DNA of 64,000 nt from Mariniphaga sp963747515 (GTDB taxonomy: Bacteria; Bacteroidota; Bacteroidia; Bacteroidales; Prolixibacteraceae): NCBI GenBank assembly GCA_963747515.1, contig CAVVFN010000009.1, forward strand, positions 1-64,000. Reading direction: 5' to 3'. The notes under the pieces are model-generated. The model was not told where the DNA came from. It saw only the letters and a program-made list of their open reading frames with translations, and made no database searches. This document shows, piece by piece, positions 1 to 8,504 of the stretch. Made by a program: the position numbers and the translations under genes. Within the stretch, counting starts at the first letter, position 1. Each line of letters starts with the position of its first letter.

Positions 1-313
1 TTGCTGCCAATCAATAGAATTCTGATGCTGTGCCTTTTTCCAGGATCCAACTGTACCTTAATTTCTGATTGTTAGCGGAGCGGTAGTAATTTGTTCTTTT
101 TCCAGGTTCTCAATCTCAATTATTTCTTGATTTATTGTAAAGACAATAAAGAAAGCCGGTTCTTTAAGTTTGTAAACCGGTAAAACAGGAAAGAATTTTC
201 AGGTGGTTCATATGAAGCAGAAATTCTCCAGTCAAACCTATATTTCGGAGTAATTTTTTGTGAGGGTGTAATATTTTCCCTACTTGAACCACTAAACAGG
301 TAAATATTAAATT
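1..313. other. Intergenic/decayed stretch without a complete gene
   Basis: No convincing complete gene. On the minus strand a short open stretch of about 45 codons (roughly 190 down to 51) has protein-like composition but no start or recognisable motif; it may be the end of a lost gene. An imperfect inverted repeat (CCGGTT near 154 and AACCGG near 175) is too weak to call a terminator. Confidence 0.3.
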
Positions 314-766
314 ATGACAATTAAAAATGCAACAGACTTTTTCAACCGTTTGGTATCTGAAACAACTAAAAAGTCTGAAATTAAGGTGTACAGAGATTTC
401 ATAAAGATACTTTCCAATTTGGAAAACAGAAGCTTTACAAAGTCTGAAGTTCAATCCATAGAGACCGAACTCGATGCTTTAGCTTTATATAACACCACAA
501 CAAACAAGATAAAGCATTTTAAAAAAGCTCTTCAACAATTTAAAAGATATCTGAAAGAAACTTTTTCTTTGATTACCAAAGGAGACTACATTATCTTAGG
601 TATAACCATTGGAAGTTCTGCAGGGTTACTTTTTGGAATTATATTTCTGTCAGGTTTAGAACGCTCCTTTGGTATTCCACTTGGCGTTTCAGTTGGAACT
701 TTAATCGGAATAATCATAGCAAGTTATTTAGAATCAAAGGCTAAGGCTTCAGGAAATTTGATATAA
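314..766 (+). CDS. Hypothetical two-TM membrane protein
   Basis: 150 residues of a family I do not recognise. The first 90 residues look helical, charged and Lys-rich, probably cytoplasmic. Two hydrophobic Gly-rich segments follow (about 91-112 and 118-140) with glycine-zipper spacing, then a short Lys-rich tail. It lies just upstream of a broken ECF sigma factor (stop at 766, sigma start region 771-787). A role as a membrane partner or anti-sigma-like regulator is possible from position only, with no motif to support it. Start is ATG 314; no strong ribosome-binding site is visible, as is usual in Bacteroidota. Confidence 0.6.
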   Translation: MTIKNATDFFNRLVSETTKKSEIKVYRDFIKILSNLENRSFTKSEVQSIETELDALALYNTTTNKIKHFKKALQQFKRYLKETFSLITKGDYIILGITIGSSAGLLFGIIFLSGLERSFGIPLGVSVGTLIGIIIASYLESKAKASGNLI

Positions 767-770
767 AAAA

Positions 771-978
771 ATGAAAAACTGAAAGCTTGAGTAACGACTT
801 CTATGCCATATCGATTAAACCTTATTCTGCAATCATTATAAAGATATGCAGGGCATACACGAATTCTCAGGAAGATTTTGAAGATTACTATCAGGAGGTG
901 TGCTTACAAATCTGGAGAACCAGAAACAACTTTCAGGGGCAATCTGCTATGCTAATCTTTCGAATCTTGATTCGATGA
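771..978 (+). pseudogene. Truncated ECF-type sigma-70 factor (region 2 only)
   Basis: The frame from TTG 787 reads as sigma region 2: the stretch QEDFEDYYQEVCLQIWR followed by NFQGQSAM is the core-binding helix typical of Bacteroidota ECF sigma factors. Homology stops at about 945, where the usual TWLYRIALN continuation is replaced by sequence belonging to a hipA relic on the other strand. The natural start is probably ATG 771: it is out of frame only because of an A5 run at 774-778, and one A fewer would give MKTESLSNDF. No region 4 is present, so promoter recognition is lost. It is almost certainly non-functional. Confidence 0.75.
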
Positions 979-1357
979 GGTTCTTATAGTTTCCCCTGAA
1001 ATCATTTATCAGGAAGCTGTTATCGATAAAATCGATCCATTTGGGGTTGCTTTTTTCCATTTTTCTGAAGATGTTTTCCTGCTGTTTTTCATCGAGGTGG
1101 AGGGTTGTGAATGCCGCTTTAAAATCGTTCCTGTTGATTTTTTTCTATTTCCCGTTCATGGAAAGTGCCAGGTCCTCGTCATCGGCCGGGTTGACCATGG
1201 CTGTGGCCACCAGGTCGTAAGCCGGAACAAGTACGATGCCTTGCCGTGGCTGATGGATCAAGGAAAAGTTTTTCAGGTGCATGTCGGCATTACCTGTTAA
1301 AAAAGAGAACAGTACCAGCTCGCAAAAGTTAACGGCATCGAGCCCGGGATTTGATGA
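947..1357 (-). pseudogene. hipA toxin-kinase relic (C-terminal part)
   Basis: Reading the minus strand from about 1357 gives SSNPGLDAVNF, then FLTGNADMHLKNFSLI, then LVPAYDLVAT. These are the C-terminal catalytic landmarks of HipA-type Ser/Thr kinases (N-x-D-x-H-x-K-N and the D of the metal-binding loop). The frame is interrupted by TAG at 1145-1147 inside the NGKKKKINRNDF-like stretch, then stays open to TAG 947-949 with a plausible natural C-terminus. The N-terminal domain and the hipB antitoxin are absent. It is a dead remnant of a type II toxin-antitoxin module; its 3' end abuts the point where the sigma gene is cut. Confidence 0.75.
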
Positions 1358-1401
1358 ATATTATCTCATGACCCTATAAATGGTTTAGAAGAAAACTTGA
1401 T

Positions 1402-2208
1402 TTAATCCAAAAAACAAGAAGCAAATTTATAATATAAACCTCTGGGAAGGATCTGTGAAATGAATCTCACAGACTTATTTCCAAAACCCGGGATTACAAT
1501 TACCTTGTTCTTCTTCTTTAAATTTCTAATTGAACTTTTAACTACTTTCTCTGGTGTCATCCAATTTATTAATCTTCTGTTTTTAAATTCTGAAATTTTT
1601 ATACCTGCCCGTTGATGGAAATTGGATTTAACAAATCCCGGACAAAGTACCTGAAACTTAATACCTTTATTTCTCAGGCTTATATGTAATGATTCAGTAA
1701 ATGAAATGCTGAATAATTTGGTGGCAGGATACATGGCATAATCCGGAAAGGGTGTAAAAGCTGCAAGAGATGATAAATTAATTATTATCCCTTTTCCTTT
1801 TTGAATCATGTTTGGAAGGGATGCATAAATAAGTCGCATTGGACAATTTATATGAACCTTTATCATGCTTTCCAGCTCCGGAATATTGTTTTCAAGAAAA
1901 GGAATTCCATTAAGAAATCCTGCATTATTTATCAGCACGGTTAATTTTAAATTGTTTTTAATGATATTTTCCAATTCAACTATTTTTTCTTCAATTGCCA
2001 GGTCTGCTTTAATCAACTGAATGTCAATATTGAATTTTTGTTTTATCGCTTCCAATGGAAATTCTACAGGATCGTCAGGATGTCCGGTGATAATCAAATC
2101 AAATCCTTCTCTGGCAAAATGCGCTGCAAAAGCAGCCCCAATTCCACTGGTTGCTCCTGTTATAAAAGCTACCTCTCTTTCCATTTGTTCAGGTTTTAGG
2201 TAAAACAA
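1402..2208 (-). CDS. Short-chain dehydrogenase/reductase (SDR)
   Basis: A classical NAD(P)-dependent SDR. The Rossmann glycine motif TGATSGIG sits near the N-terminus, NNAG follows at mid-protein, then the catalytic Ser in NLSSLAAF and the Tyr/Lys pair in YPATK. Overall length (about 260) fits the family. The start is ambiguous: the frame opens with MFYLKPEQ but MEREVAFITG, eight codons in, fits the family better. It is transcribed away from the radical SAM operon across a 120-bp gap containing a candidate promoter. The substrate is unknown. Given the acyltransferase and sulfotransferase nearby, a keto-lipid or keto-sphingoid reductase is possible; this is inference. Confidence 0.85.
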   Translation of the reverse strand: MFYLKPEQMEREVAFITGATSGIGAAFAAHFAREGFDLIITGHPDDPVEFPLEAIKQKFNIDIQLIKADLAIEEKIVELENIIKNNLKLTVLINNAGFLNGIPFLENNIPELESMIKVHINCPMRLIYASLPNMIQKGKGIIINLSSLAAFTPFPDYAMYPATKLFSISFTESLHISLRNKGIKFQVLCPGFVKSNFHQRAGIKISEFKNRRLINWMTPEKVVKSSIRNLKKKNKVIVIPGFGNKSVRFISQILPRGLYYKFASCFLD

Positions 2209-2224
2209 ATAATATATGACATAA

Positions 2225-2252
2225 AGGTATAATTATATTGATAATCAATTGG
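2225..2252 (-). promoter_or_regulatory. Candidate Bacteroidota promoter for the SDR gene
   Basis: On the minus strand a TTG is followed 18-19 nt later by TACCTTTA, a 7/8 match to TAnnTTTG. This is close to the -33/-7 layout of the Bacteroidota housekeeping sigma factor. The distance to the SDR start (2208, or 2184 for the internal Met) is suitable. Seen by eye only. Confidence 0.4.
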
Positions 2253-2328
2253 CTGATGTGTGTTTTTTTCATAACTTTAAAGAAACAAGCTAACAAAATA
2301 CATCACTTTTCGTAGTAACTTAAATCTG

Positions 2329-3528
2329 ATGTTATCAAGAAATAATTTATACCGATTTCCATGGTCAAAAACGGACAATCCGGGTGGATGGGTTGAGGTA
2401 ACCGACCATTGCAACTTAAATTGTACAGGATGCTATCGTCACAGGATTGAAGGGCATCGCAAAGTGGAGGAAATCAAAAAAGATATAGACGACTTAAAAC
2501 GGTTTACCAATTGCGACAGTATTTGTATTGCAGGAGGCGAACCTCTGGAATACCCAAACCTGCTTGAGATTGTAGAATACACCGCTTCAAAAAATATTAA
2601 ACCCATGCTAAGTTCAAATGGAGTCTCGCTAACTCCTGAATATGCAGACAACCTCAGTAAAGCGGGCCTTTCAAAAATACATTTTCATATTGACAGTTCA
2701 CAGGACAGGCCTGGTTGGGAAAATAAATCTGAACCCGAATTAAATGAATTGCGTCAGTATTATGCTGATATTCTTTATGAAACAAAAAAAATTCAATGTG
2801 GTTATCATGTTACCGTAAACCGGTCGAATCTGAAATATATTCCCGACGTTGTGCGATGGGGGCAGAAAAATATAAAGAAAGTACATCACTTGTCATTTTT
2901 GGCATTCCGTTCTGTTGTCAATAATCCCAACTATTTTTTTGTGGCCAATGGTAAAAAAATAGATCACGATAAAACTTTTAATTACAATCCCGATCCTTTT
3001 GAAGTAAACATTACATCCGAAGAACTTTTTGAGTATGTATTAAAAGAAAACGGTAATCTCAGGCCATCTGCATATCTGAATGGCACTTCGGCTCATGAGA
3101 CCAATAAATTCCTGATAATTGTAAACGTCAGTTCTTCAAAGAAACATTTTGGAGTACTCGGTAAAAAAACAATGGAATTGTCGCAGGTATTCTATCATTT
3201 GTTTAATGGGAGGTATTTTGCTTTTCTGGAAAATCCAAACCCCGGTAAAATAGTGTTTATGGCTTCAATTTTTGATAAAGAGGTCAGAAAAGCATTCTCC
3301 GGTTATCTAAAATCCTCATTAAAACATCCGCTGCGCTTATTCGATAAAATTTATTTGCAAAGCATTCATTTGCAACAGCCAACTGAGATTATTGATGACA
3401 GGATTAATTTGTGCGATGACTGTGTAAATATGATGATGTATGATGGTAAATTAATTAATTCGTGCAGACTGGACGAATACAGAATGTTTGGAGGCCCCAT
3501 GGATGTAATAAAACAAGGACAATTTTAA
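2329..3528 (+). CDS. Radical SAM protein, paralogue 1 of a tandem pair
   Basis: 399 residues. A CX3CX2C cluster-binding motif (C28, C32, C35) sits in EVTDHCNLNCTGC, followed by GGEP at 69-72, the SAM-amino-group motif. The family signature before the motif is FPWSKTDNPGGWVEVTD. The C-terminal region has no TM segment but carries a conserved Cys triad (C362, C365, C379) in CDDC and SCRLDEYR, which could hold an auxiliary Fe-S cluster. It heads a four-gene operon with gaps of 10, 37 and 56 bp. The next gene is a full-length paralogue. Reaction unknown; no peptide-precursor gene (RiPP) is visible nearby, which argues against a SPASM-type peptide maturase. Confidence 0.88.
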   Translation: MLSRNNLYRFPWSKTDNPGGWVEVTDHCNLNCTGCYRHRIEGHRKVEEIKKDIDDLKRFTNCDSICIAGGEPLEYPNLLEIVEYTASKNIKPMLSSNGVSLTPEYADNLSKAGLSKIHFHIDSSQDRPGWENKSEPELNELRQYYADILYETKKIQCGYHVTVNRSNLKYIPDVVRWGQKNIKKVHHLSFLAFRSVVNNPNYFFVANGKKIDHDKTFNYNPDPFEVNITSEELFEYVLKENGNLRPSAYLNGTSAHETNKFLIIVNVSSSKKHFGVLGKKTMELSQVFYHLFNGRYFAFLENPNPGKIVFMASIFDKEVRKAFSGYLKSSLKHPLRLFDKIYLQSIHLQQPTEIIDDRINLCDDCVNMMMYDGKLINSCRLDEYRMFGGPMDVIKQGQF

Positions 3529-3538
3529 TTTTTATAAA

Positions 3539-4726
3539 ATGGAATTAAACAGAAAATACATGTATAACTTTCCATGGACAAAAACAGATAATCCCGGGTC
3601 GTGGATTGAAGTTACCGATATTTGCAATTTGAATTGTCCGGGATGTTTTAGGAAAAATGGTATTGAAGGGCACAGACCACTGGATACAATAAAGAACGAG
3701 ATCATTCAGTGCGCAAAAATGACCAACTGCAACAGGATATCCATTTCAGGTGGCGAACCCTTATTGTATCCGCATATAGTGGAAGTGGTAAAATTTATTA
3801 CCGAACAGAATCTGGAATCAATTATTCTTACTAATGGCGATTTTCTATCCCCAAAAATTATAGCTGAATTAAAGGAAGCCGGATTAGCTGAATTTTTTAT
3901 TCATGTTGATAACGGACAAAACCGGCCGGGATGGAAAAATAAGACTGAAGCAGAAATGAACCAACTACGACAACAAATGGCTGATATGGTGCATGATGTG
4001 GGCAAGGTTAAATGTGGTTTCAACATGACCATCAGACACTCTAACTTCGACGAACTCCCGGAAATTATCAAATGGTATCGTAAAAATATCGACCGATTGA
4101 ACCATATATCATTTATAGCCATCAGGGGAATTCCTGAGGAAATTGCCCAATCGATGCAATTCGAAGGACAAAAAATTGATTTAAACAGTTTGCCTCAGGC
4201 GGCTGTGTCTTCCCAGGAATTTAATATTCAGTCGAACGATATTTTCCGTAACCTGGAAAGTAATTTAAGTGATGTAGTTCCTGCAGGTTATTTAAAAGGT
4301 ACAGCAGTTGAAGAAACTTATAAACTAATTGCTTCTGTCAATATTGGTTCAAAGAATAAAATTTATGGATCAATCGGTTCAAAAACAATGAAATTTTATC
4401 AGGAGTATCACAGAAAGTTTAAAAGGAAATATGATGCATCGGTAAAAAACTTCGGAAAGCTTGTGTTTTTAATGGCCTTGAATGATAAAATGGTACGCAG
4501 GGCTTTAAAAAACTATTTAAAAGAGGTGGCTGCCAAACCGTATTTGTTATTTGAAAAGATTTACCTGCAATCAATAATAATTCAACAGCCTTTCGAATTA
4601 ATCGGGAGGAAACTTAATTTGTGCGACGGATGTATGAATTTAATGCCCTTTAAAGATGAAATGATCAATTCGTGCAGATACGACGAATACAGGCTGCTGG
4701 GAGGTCCAATCGAATACGATAGTTGA
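3539..4726 (+). CDS. Radical SAM protein, paralogue 2 of a tandem pair
   Basis: 395 residues, aligning end to end with its upstream neighbour: FPWTKTDNPGSWIEVTD, then CNLNCPGC (C29, C33, C36), GGEPL, and a C-terminal C362/C365/C379 triad at exactly the same positions. The two have diverged considerably, so this is an old duplication or a two-step pair rather than a recent copy. It starts 10 bp after the first gene and must be co-transcribed. Two related radical SAM enzymes in series suggest successive or heterodimeric chemistry on one substrate. Function unknown. Confidence 0.88.
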   Translation: MELNRKYMYNFPWTKTDNPGSWIEVTDICNLNCPGCFRKNGIEGHRPLDTIKNEIIQCAKMTNCNRISISGGEPLLYPHIVEVVKFITEQNLESIILTNGDFLSPKIIAELKEAGLAEFFIHVDNGQNRPGWKNKTEAEMNQLRQQMADMVHDVGKVKCGFNMTIRHSNFDELPEIIKWYRKNIDRLNHISFIAIRGIPEEIAQSMQFEGQKIDLNSLPQAAVSSQEFNIQSNDIFRNLESNLSDVVPAGYLKGTAVEETYKLIASVNIGSKNKIYGSIGSKTMKFYQEYHRKFKRKYDASVKNFGKLVFLMALNDKMVRRALKNYLKEVAAKPYLLFEKIYLQSIIIQQPFELIGRKLNLCDGCMNLMPFKDEMINSCRYDEYRLLGGPIEYDS

Positions 4727-4763
4727 AAATAAAGGTTTTTAACTAAACCAAAACATTTACCTC

Positions 4764-5888
4764 ATGGATGAAATCCATATCAAAACCATTTCGGGGAAGA
4801 AAGAAGTGAAAGATTTTATTTACTTACCTGAGAACATCCATAAAAATCATCAGAATTGGGTTCCCCCATTATACAAGGAAGAGAAGAATTATCTTGACCC
4901 TAAGAAAAATCTGGGATTTAGGTATTGTTCTGTCATATTTGCTCTGGCGCAAAGGAATGGTCAAAATGTAGGCAGAATAATGGGAATTATCAATTACCGC
5001 TCCAATGAAAATAAAAATGAAAAAACTGCCCGTTTTTACCAGTTTGAATGCATAAACGATCCGGATGTCTCAGATAAACTCCTCGCCTTTGTTGAAAACT
5101 GGGCAATGAAAAAGGGAATGAATAAAATAATAGGTCCGATGGGTATGTATTATCACGATCCCATGGGTTTATTGATTGAAGGGTTTGACAAAAAACCATC
5201 TTTTGGAGCCAACTACAATTACGAATATCTGGTAAATTTCCTTCATGCTGCCGGTTACAGCTCTGAAGAAGACCTTGTGGTTTACAAAATTGATTTACCT
5301 GAAGTTTTTCCTGAATATTACATCCGTATAAAACAAAGGGCATTGCGAACCAATAAGCTTCAGATAGCCAAAATCAAAAACAAAAAGCAGATAAAAAAAT
5401 TTATTCTTCCGGTATTGAAATTAATGAATGAAACTTATGGGGATATCCTTGGTTTTTCAATGCTCGATAAAGAAGAAATGTTTGAGCTTGCCAACCGGTT
5501 TGTTCCCCTGTTAAATCCAAAACTGCTTGTTATTGCTACTTACGATGATGAGGTGGTGGGATTTATAATTGCATTGCCAAGTTTGAACGAGGGGATAATT
5601 GCTGCCAGAGGACGTTTATTCCCCTTTGGATTCATCAAAATCCTAAAAGCCGCAAAAAAGGCAAAACAACTTGATTTGCTTATCGGTGCAATTAAAACCA
5701 GATTTCAGGGAAAAGGTGTCGATGCGGTTCTAGGAATCCATATAATGGAGACTGCAAAAAAGATGGGATTTACAACAATTGACAGTCATTTGGAGCTGGA
5801 GTCGAACCGGAAAATAAGGGCAGAAATGGAGAAAATGGGTGGCACAATTCAGAAAAGATACAGGATTTTTAAAAAAGAACTAAAATAG
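4764..5888 (+). CDS. GNAT-fold N-acyltransferase, YghO / bacterial ceramide synthase-like
   Basis: 374 residues. The middle of the protein matches the layout of the YghO/CC_1154 family: FYQFECINDPDV (91-102), a GMNKIIGPMGM turn (118-128), GLLIEGFD (135-142), then NYNYEYLVNFLHAAGY and DLVVYKID (150-177). In that family the equivalent blocks are EAEDDPEV, RGPFN, GLLVEGFD and HNPPYY...GF.KAKDL. The C-terminal half has a second acyltransferase-like region. Members include the Caulobacter N-acyltransferase that makes dihydroceramide. By analogy this enzyme may N-acylate a long-chain amine. The sub-family here is diverged (NYNYEY for HNPPYY), so the substrate is open. Third gene of the operon. Confidence 0.72.
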   Translation: MDEIHIKTISGKKEVKDFIYLPENIHKNHQNWVPPLYKEEKNYLDPKKNLGFRYCSVIFALAQRNGQNVGRIMGIINYRSNENKNEKTARFYQFECINDPDVSDKLLAFVENWAMKKGMNKIIGPMGMYYHDPMGLLIEGFDKKPSFGANYNYEYLVNFLHAAGYSSEEDLVVYKIDLPEVFPEYYIRIKQRALRTNKLQIAKIKNKKQIKKFILPVLKLMNETYGDILGFSMLDKEEMFELANRFVPLLNPKLLVIATYDDEVVGFIIALPSLNEGIIAARGRLFPFGFIKILKAAKKAKQLDLLIGAIKTRFQGKGVDAVLGIHIMETAKKMGFTTIDSHLELESNRKIRAEMEKMGGTIQKRYRIFKKELK

Positions 5889-5944
5889 AACATCAAACCT
5901 TCCCGGGTTTTAATGTAAAAGGGGTTATTTAAACGCTTTAAATT

Positions 5945-7030
5945 GTGAATAAAACCGTCTTCTATATCATTTTTTACACCTTGTTTTTCTTTATCGAGAT
6001 TTTTAACTGGCTCGGTTTTTTAGTTGACGAGATTTTTTTTCGCTCTTATAAAAAAATAAAAGTGAAGGAACCTGTATTTATTGTTGGCATGCCCCGAACT
6101 GCAACAACTTTTCTATTAAAGGCATTAAGTGAAGATAAGGACAGGTTTTCGGCAATGAAACTATGGGAAATCCTATTCGCTCCGTCGGTAACCCAAAAAA
6201 AGTTTTTCATATTGCTCAATAAACTGGACACTTTAATTAGTAGACCTTTTATGAGGAATTTTAAAAAAATAGAAAAGAAAATTTTTCATCAATTTGAAAA
6301 GATACACTCAATCAGCTTATTAAATGTAGAAGAAGATGAATACATTTTGATGCACTTTCTATCGTGTTCATTGCTGGTCTTCATTTTCCCGAAATGGAAA
6401 TACATCCATTCCCTGATAAAATTTGACGAGGACTTATCGGATACCAGAAAGAAACGAATTATGACTTACTACCGCAAATGCATACAAAAACATATGTATG
6501 TATTTGCGCCAAACAAAATCTATCTTTCGAAAAGCCCTTCTCACACATCAAAAATTAATTCGCTTAAAAATACATTCGCAGGGAGCAAATTTATTTACAA
6601 CTTAAGAATTCCTGAAGAGTGCATTTCTTCAGCCATTGGGATGTATAAGGTGTATAATAAAATATTTCGTGCTCAAGCGAAAGTTGAAACTTTGGTTAAA
6701 ACTACCCTAAATTTTGCTGATCATTGGTATGCATATATCAGTGCACTTGAAGATATGGGTAACAACACTGTAATAATACTCAAATACGATGATATCACTA
6801 AAACTCCGGGTAAATCCATCAAACGTTTGTATCGCGCTTTTGGATATGAGGTATCCGATTCATTCAAATTGAAATTAGACCTTATCGAAAATAAAATGGC
6901 AATGTATAAAAGCAGTCATGAACACAATTTAAGCGATTACGGACTGGAAATATTGGAAATCAGAGAACGGTACAAAAAAGTATATGAAAATTATTTTATT
7001 GAAAGTGACCAACATAAATGGGTAATGTGA
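5945..7030 (+). CDS. Membrane-anchored sulfotransferase family protein
   Basis: 361 residues from GTG 5945. A hydrophobic N-terminal segment (about 4-28) looks like a signal anchor. It is followed by VFIVGMPRTATTFL (44-57), the PAPS 5'-phosphosulfate-binding loop of sulfotransferases. A second block, YLSKSPSHTSKINSL...FAGSKFIYNLRIPEE, matches the 3'-phosphate-binding region. PAPS-dependent transfer of sulfate to a hydroxyl or amine is the family reaction. It is the last gene of the radical SAM/GNAT operon, which suggests sulfation of the product made by the upstream genes. No PAPS-synthesis genes (cysDN, cysC) lie in the window. Confidence 0.78.
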   Translation: MNKTVFYIIFYTLFFFIEIFNWLGFLVDEIFFRSYKKIKVKEPVFIVGMPRTATTFLLKALSEDKDRFSAMKLWEILFAPSVTQKKFFILLNKLDTLISRPFMRNFKKIEKKIFHQFEKIHSISLLNVEEDEYILMHFLSCSLLVFIFPKWKYIHSLIKFDEDLSDTRKKRIMTYYRKCIQKHMYVFAPNKIYLSKSPSHTSKINSLKNTFAGSKFIYNLRIPEECISSAIGMYKVYNKIFRAQAKVETLVKTTLNFADHWYAYISALEDMGNNTVIILKYDDITKTPGKSIKRLYRAFGYEVSDSFKLKLDLIENKMAMYKSSHEHNLSDYGLEILEIRERYKKVYENYFIESDQHKWVM

Positions 7031-7527
7031 GCAAGCATACAGCAACAAAAAAACAAGTAAAATGAACACAAAGTTTCAACTTATTTTTATTTACTCCATC
7101 TACGTTTAAAAGTGACCCGGAAATACCGTAAATTTCAGGGTTGGCCTAAAACAAAGATGCATGAAATTCATTTATTTAAAGCATTTTCGTTGATTTTACA
7201 GGTCTATCCAGCTCCCCTGACAATTGGAAGTTGCACCCTGAATTGGGAGAGTTTGGTGTGAAGCACTACCTTACTCAACAGTATTTTCTTGTCATTGGGA
7301 AGCTTACAAGAGCTATTGCAGTTTAATAACAGTTTGTCAGGAACAATAGAAGATTGTTACCTGTTACTACTTCACGCATGTCGGATTTGATAAAGTGTCA
7401 GTTCCTTCCTTACCCATTGCATAAATAAGTGAAAGAAATTTACTATGTGTAATGATTCTAAATTTAATCATACCGAAACATTTATATATTTAAATATTAA
7501 ATTCGCCCCCTCAATTAAATAATTACC
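7031..7527. other. 497-bp gap with coding relic and upstream repeat copy
   Basis: No intact gene. On the minus strand an open stretch of about 55 codons (about 7370 down to the TAG at 7204-7206) ends KVVLHTKLSQFRVQLP. It aligns with a second relic after nuoN that ends SYVVIHTKLFQIR. These look like tails of the same lost gene, possibly an IS, but I cannot name it. The AT-rich run 7480-7500 before nuoA probably holds its promoter; no box is convincing. Confidence 0.4.
7215..7262 (+). repeat. Direct repeat copy 1, upstream of nuo
   Basis: 48 bp starting CCCTGACA and ending GTTTGGTGTGAA. By eye it matches 18081-18128 at 41 of 48 positions without gaps, in the same orientation. The two copies enclose the whole nuo operon. 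Confidence 0.65.
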
Positions 7528-7941
7528 ATGATTTCTGAATTTGGAATTGTATTGTTGTTTTTCCTTTTGGGAGCCGTATTTGTAGGGATTGCCATGATTG
7601 CCGCTTTGATCGTCAGACCAAGCAAACCCAATCCCATCAAAAATTCAACATACGAATGCGGTGAAATTCCCATCGGGGAACCATGGATTCGCTTCAATGT
7701 AAGGTTTTATGTCATTGCATTGGTTTTCCTTCTGTTTGATGTCGAAGTGGTATTCCTGTTGCCTTGGGCTATGGTCTATAAGCAACTGGGCTGGTTTGCC
7801 TTTATCGAAATGATTGTTTTCGTGGTGATCCTGCTGGCCGGCTTTGCCTATGTGTGGGAAAAGGGAGATCTCGACTGGGAGAAACCGAAACCTTATATTG
7901 CCAAATTGGAAGATCTGGTAGTAGGGAAAAAGAAATCTTAA
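7528..7941 (+). CDS. nuoA: NADH-quinone oxidoreductase subunit A
   Basis: 137 residues with three membrane segments (about 5-27, 66-86, 92-112). The conserved loop between segments 1 and 2 is present: YECGEIPIGEPWIRFNVRFYV, with the invariant Cys and Glu that lie near the quinone site. The acidic FLLFDVEVVFLLPWA of helix 2 is present too. It is the first gene of an 11-gene complex I operon; nuoB starts 13 bp downstream. The operon is visibly richer in G+C than the flanking genes. Confidence 0.96.
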   Translation: MISEFGIVLLFFLLGAVFVGIAMIAALIVRPSKPNPIKNSTYECGEIPIGEPWIRFNVRFYVIALVFLLFDVEVVFLLPWAMVYKQLGWFAFIEMIVFVVILLAGFAYVWEKGDLDWEKPKPYIAKLEDLVVGKKKS

Positions 7942-7954
7942 ATACGATTAGGGT

Positions 7955-8470
7955 ATGGGATTGTTAAACCGTTTGGATGACCCTTATGAAGGCGGTGGAA
8001 TAGTGCTGGGGAAGATAGAGGAGTTACTCAACTGGGGAAGAAGCAAATCGAACTGGTATCTGCATTTCGGACTGGCATGCTGCGCCATTGAATTTATGGC
8101 CATGAATGCCTCCCACTTTGACTTTATGCGATTTGGTACCATTCCGAGGACCAGTCCGCGACAGGCCGACTTCATCATGATAACAGGCACCGTGACTTTC
8201 AAAATGGCCGAGAGGATCAAGGTATTGTACGAGCAAATGGCTGAACCCAAGTATGTGATTTCGGTGGGTTCGTGCTCCAACAGTGGTGGCCCTTACTGGG
8301 AACATGGTTATCATGTTCTGAAAGGCGTAGACCGCATTATTCCCGTGGATGTCTATATCCCCGGATGTCCTCCAAGGCCGGAAGCTTTCGAGGAAGGCAT
8401 GATGAAGCTTCAGGAGAAGATCAACAAACAGGCCATTTTTAATAAACGCAAATTGTTGGGTATGGAATAA
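7955..8470 (+). CDS. nuoB: NADH-quinone oxidoreductase subunit B
   Basis: 171 residues. Ligands of the N2 [4Fe-4S] cluster are all visible: the tandem C42-C43 in LACCAIEFM, C107 in VGSCSNSGG and C138 in IPGCPPRPEA. The soluble subunit sits at the base of the peripheral arm and passes electrons to quinone together with NuoD. Length is normal for the family. It lies between nuoA and nuoC with short gaps. Confidence 0.97.
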   Translation: MGLLNRLDDPYEGGGIVLGKIEELLNWGRSKSNWYLHFGLACCAIEFMAMNASHFDFMRFGTIPRTSPRQADFIMITGTVTFKMAERIKVLYEQMAEPKYVISVGSCSNSGGPYWEHGYHVLKGVDRIIPVDVYIPGCPPRPEAFEEGMMKLQEKINKQAIFNKRKLLGME

Positions 8471-8504
8471 TCCGCTATTCCTGACCTGACGAAGTATATC
8501 ATTT

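Noticed and set aside
1097..1300. Plus-strand open frame of 67 codons
   Set aside because: It lies antisense to the hipA relic, whose conserved motifs explain the minus strand; no family resemblance on the plus strand.
2329..4726. RiPP maturase interpretation of the radical SAM pair
   Set aside because: No short precursor peptide gene, recognition-element domain or peptidase/exporter is visible nearby, and the partners are an acyltransferase and a sulfotransferase.
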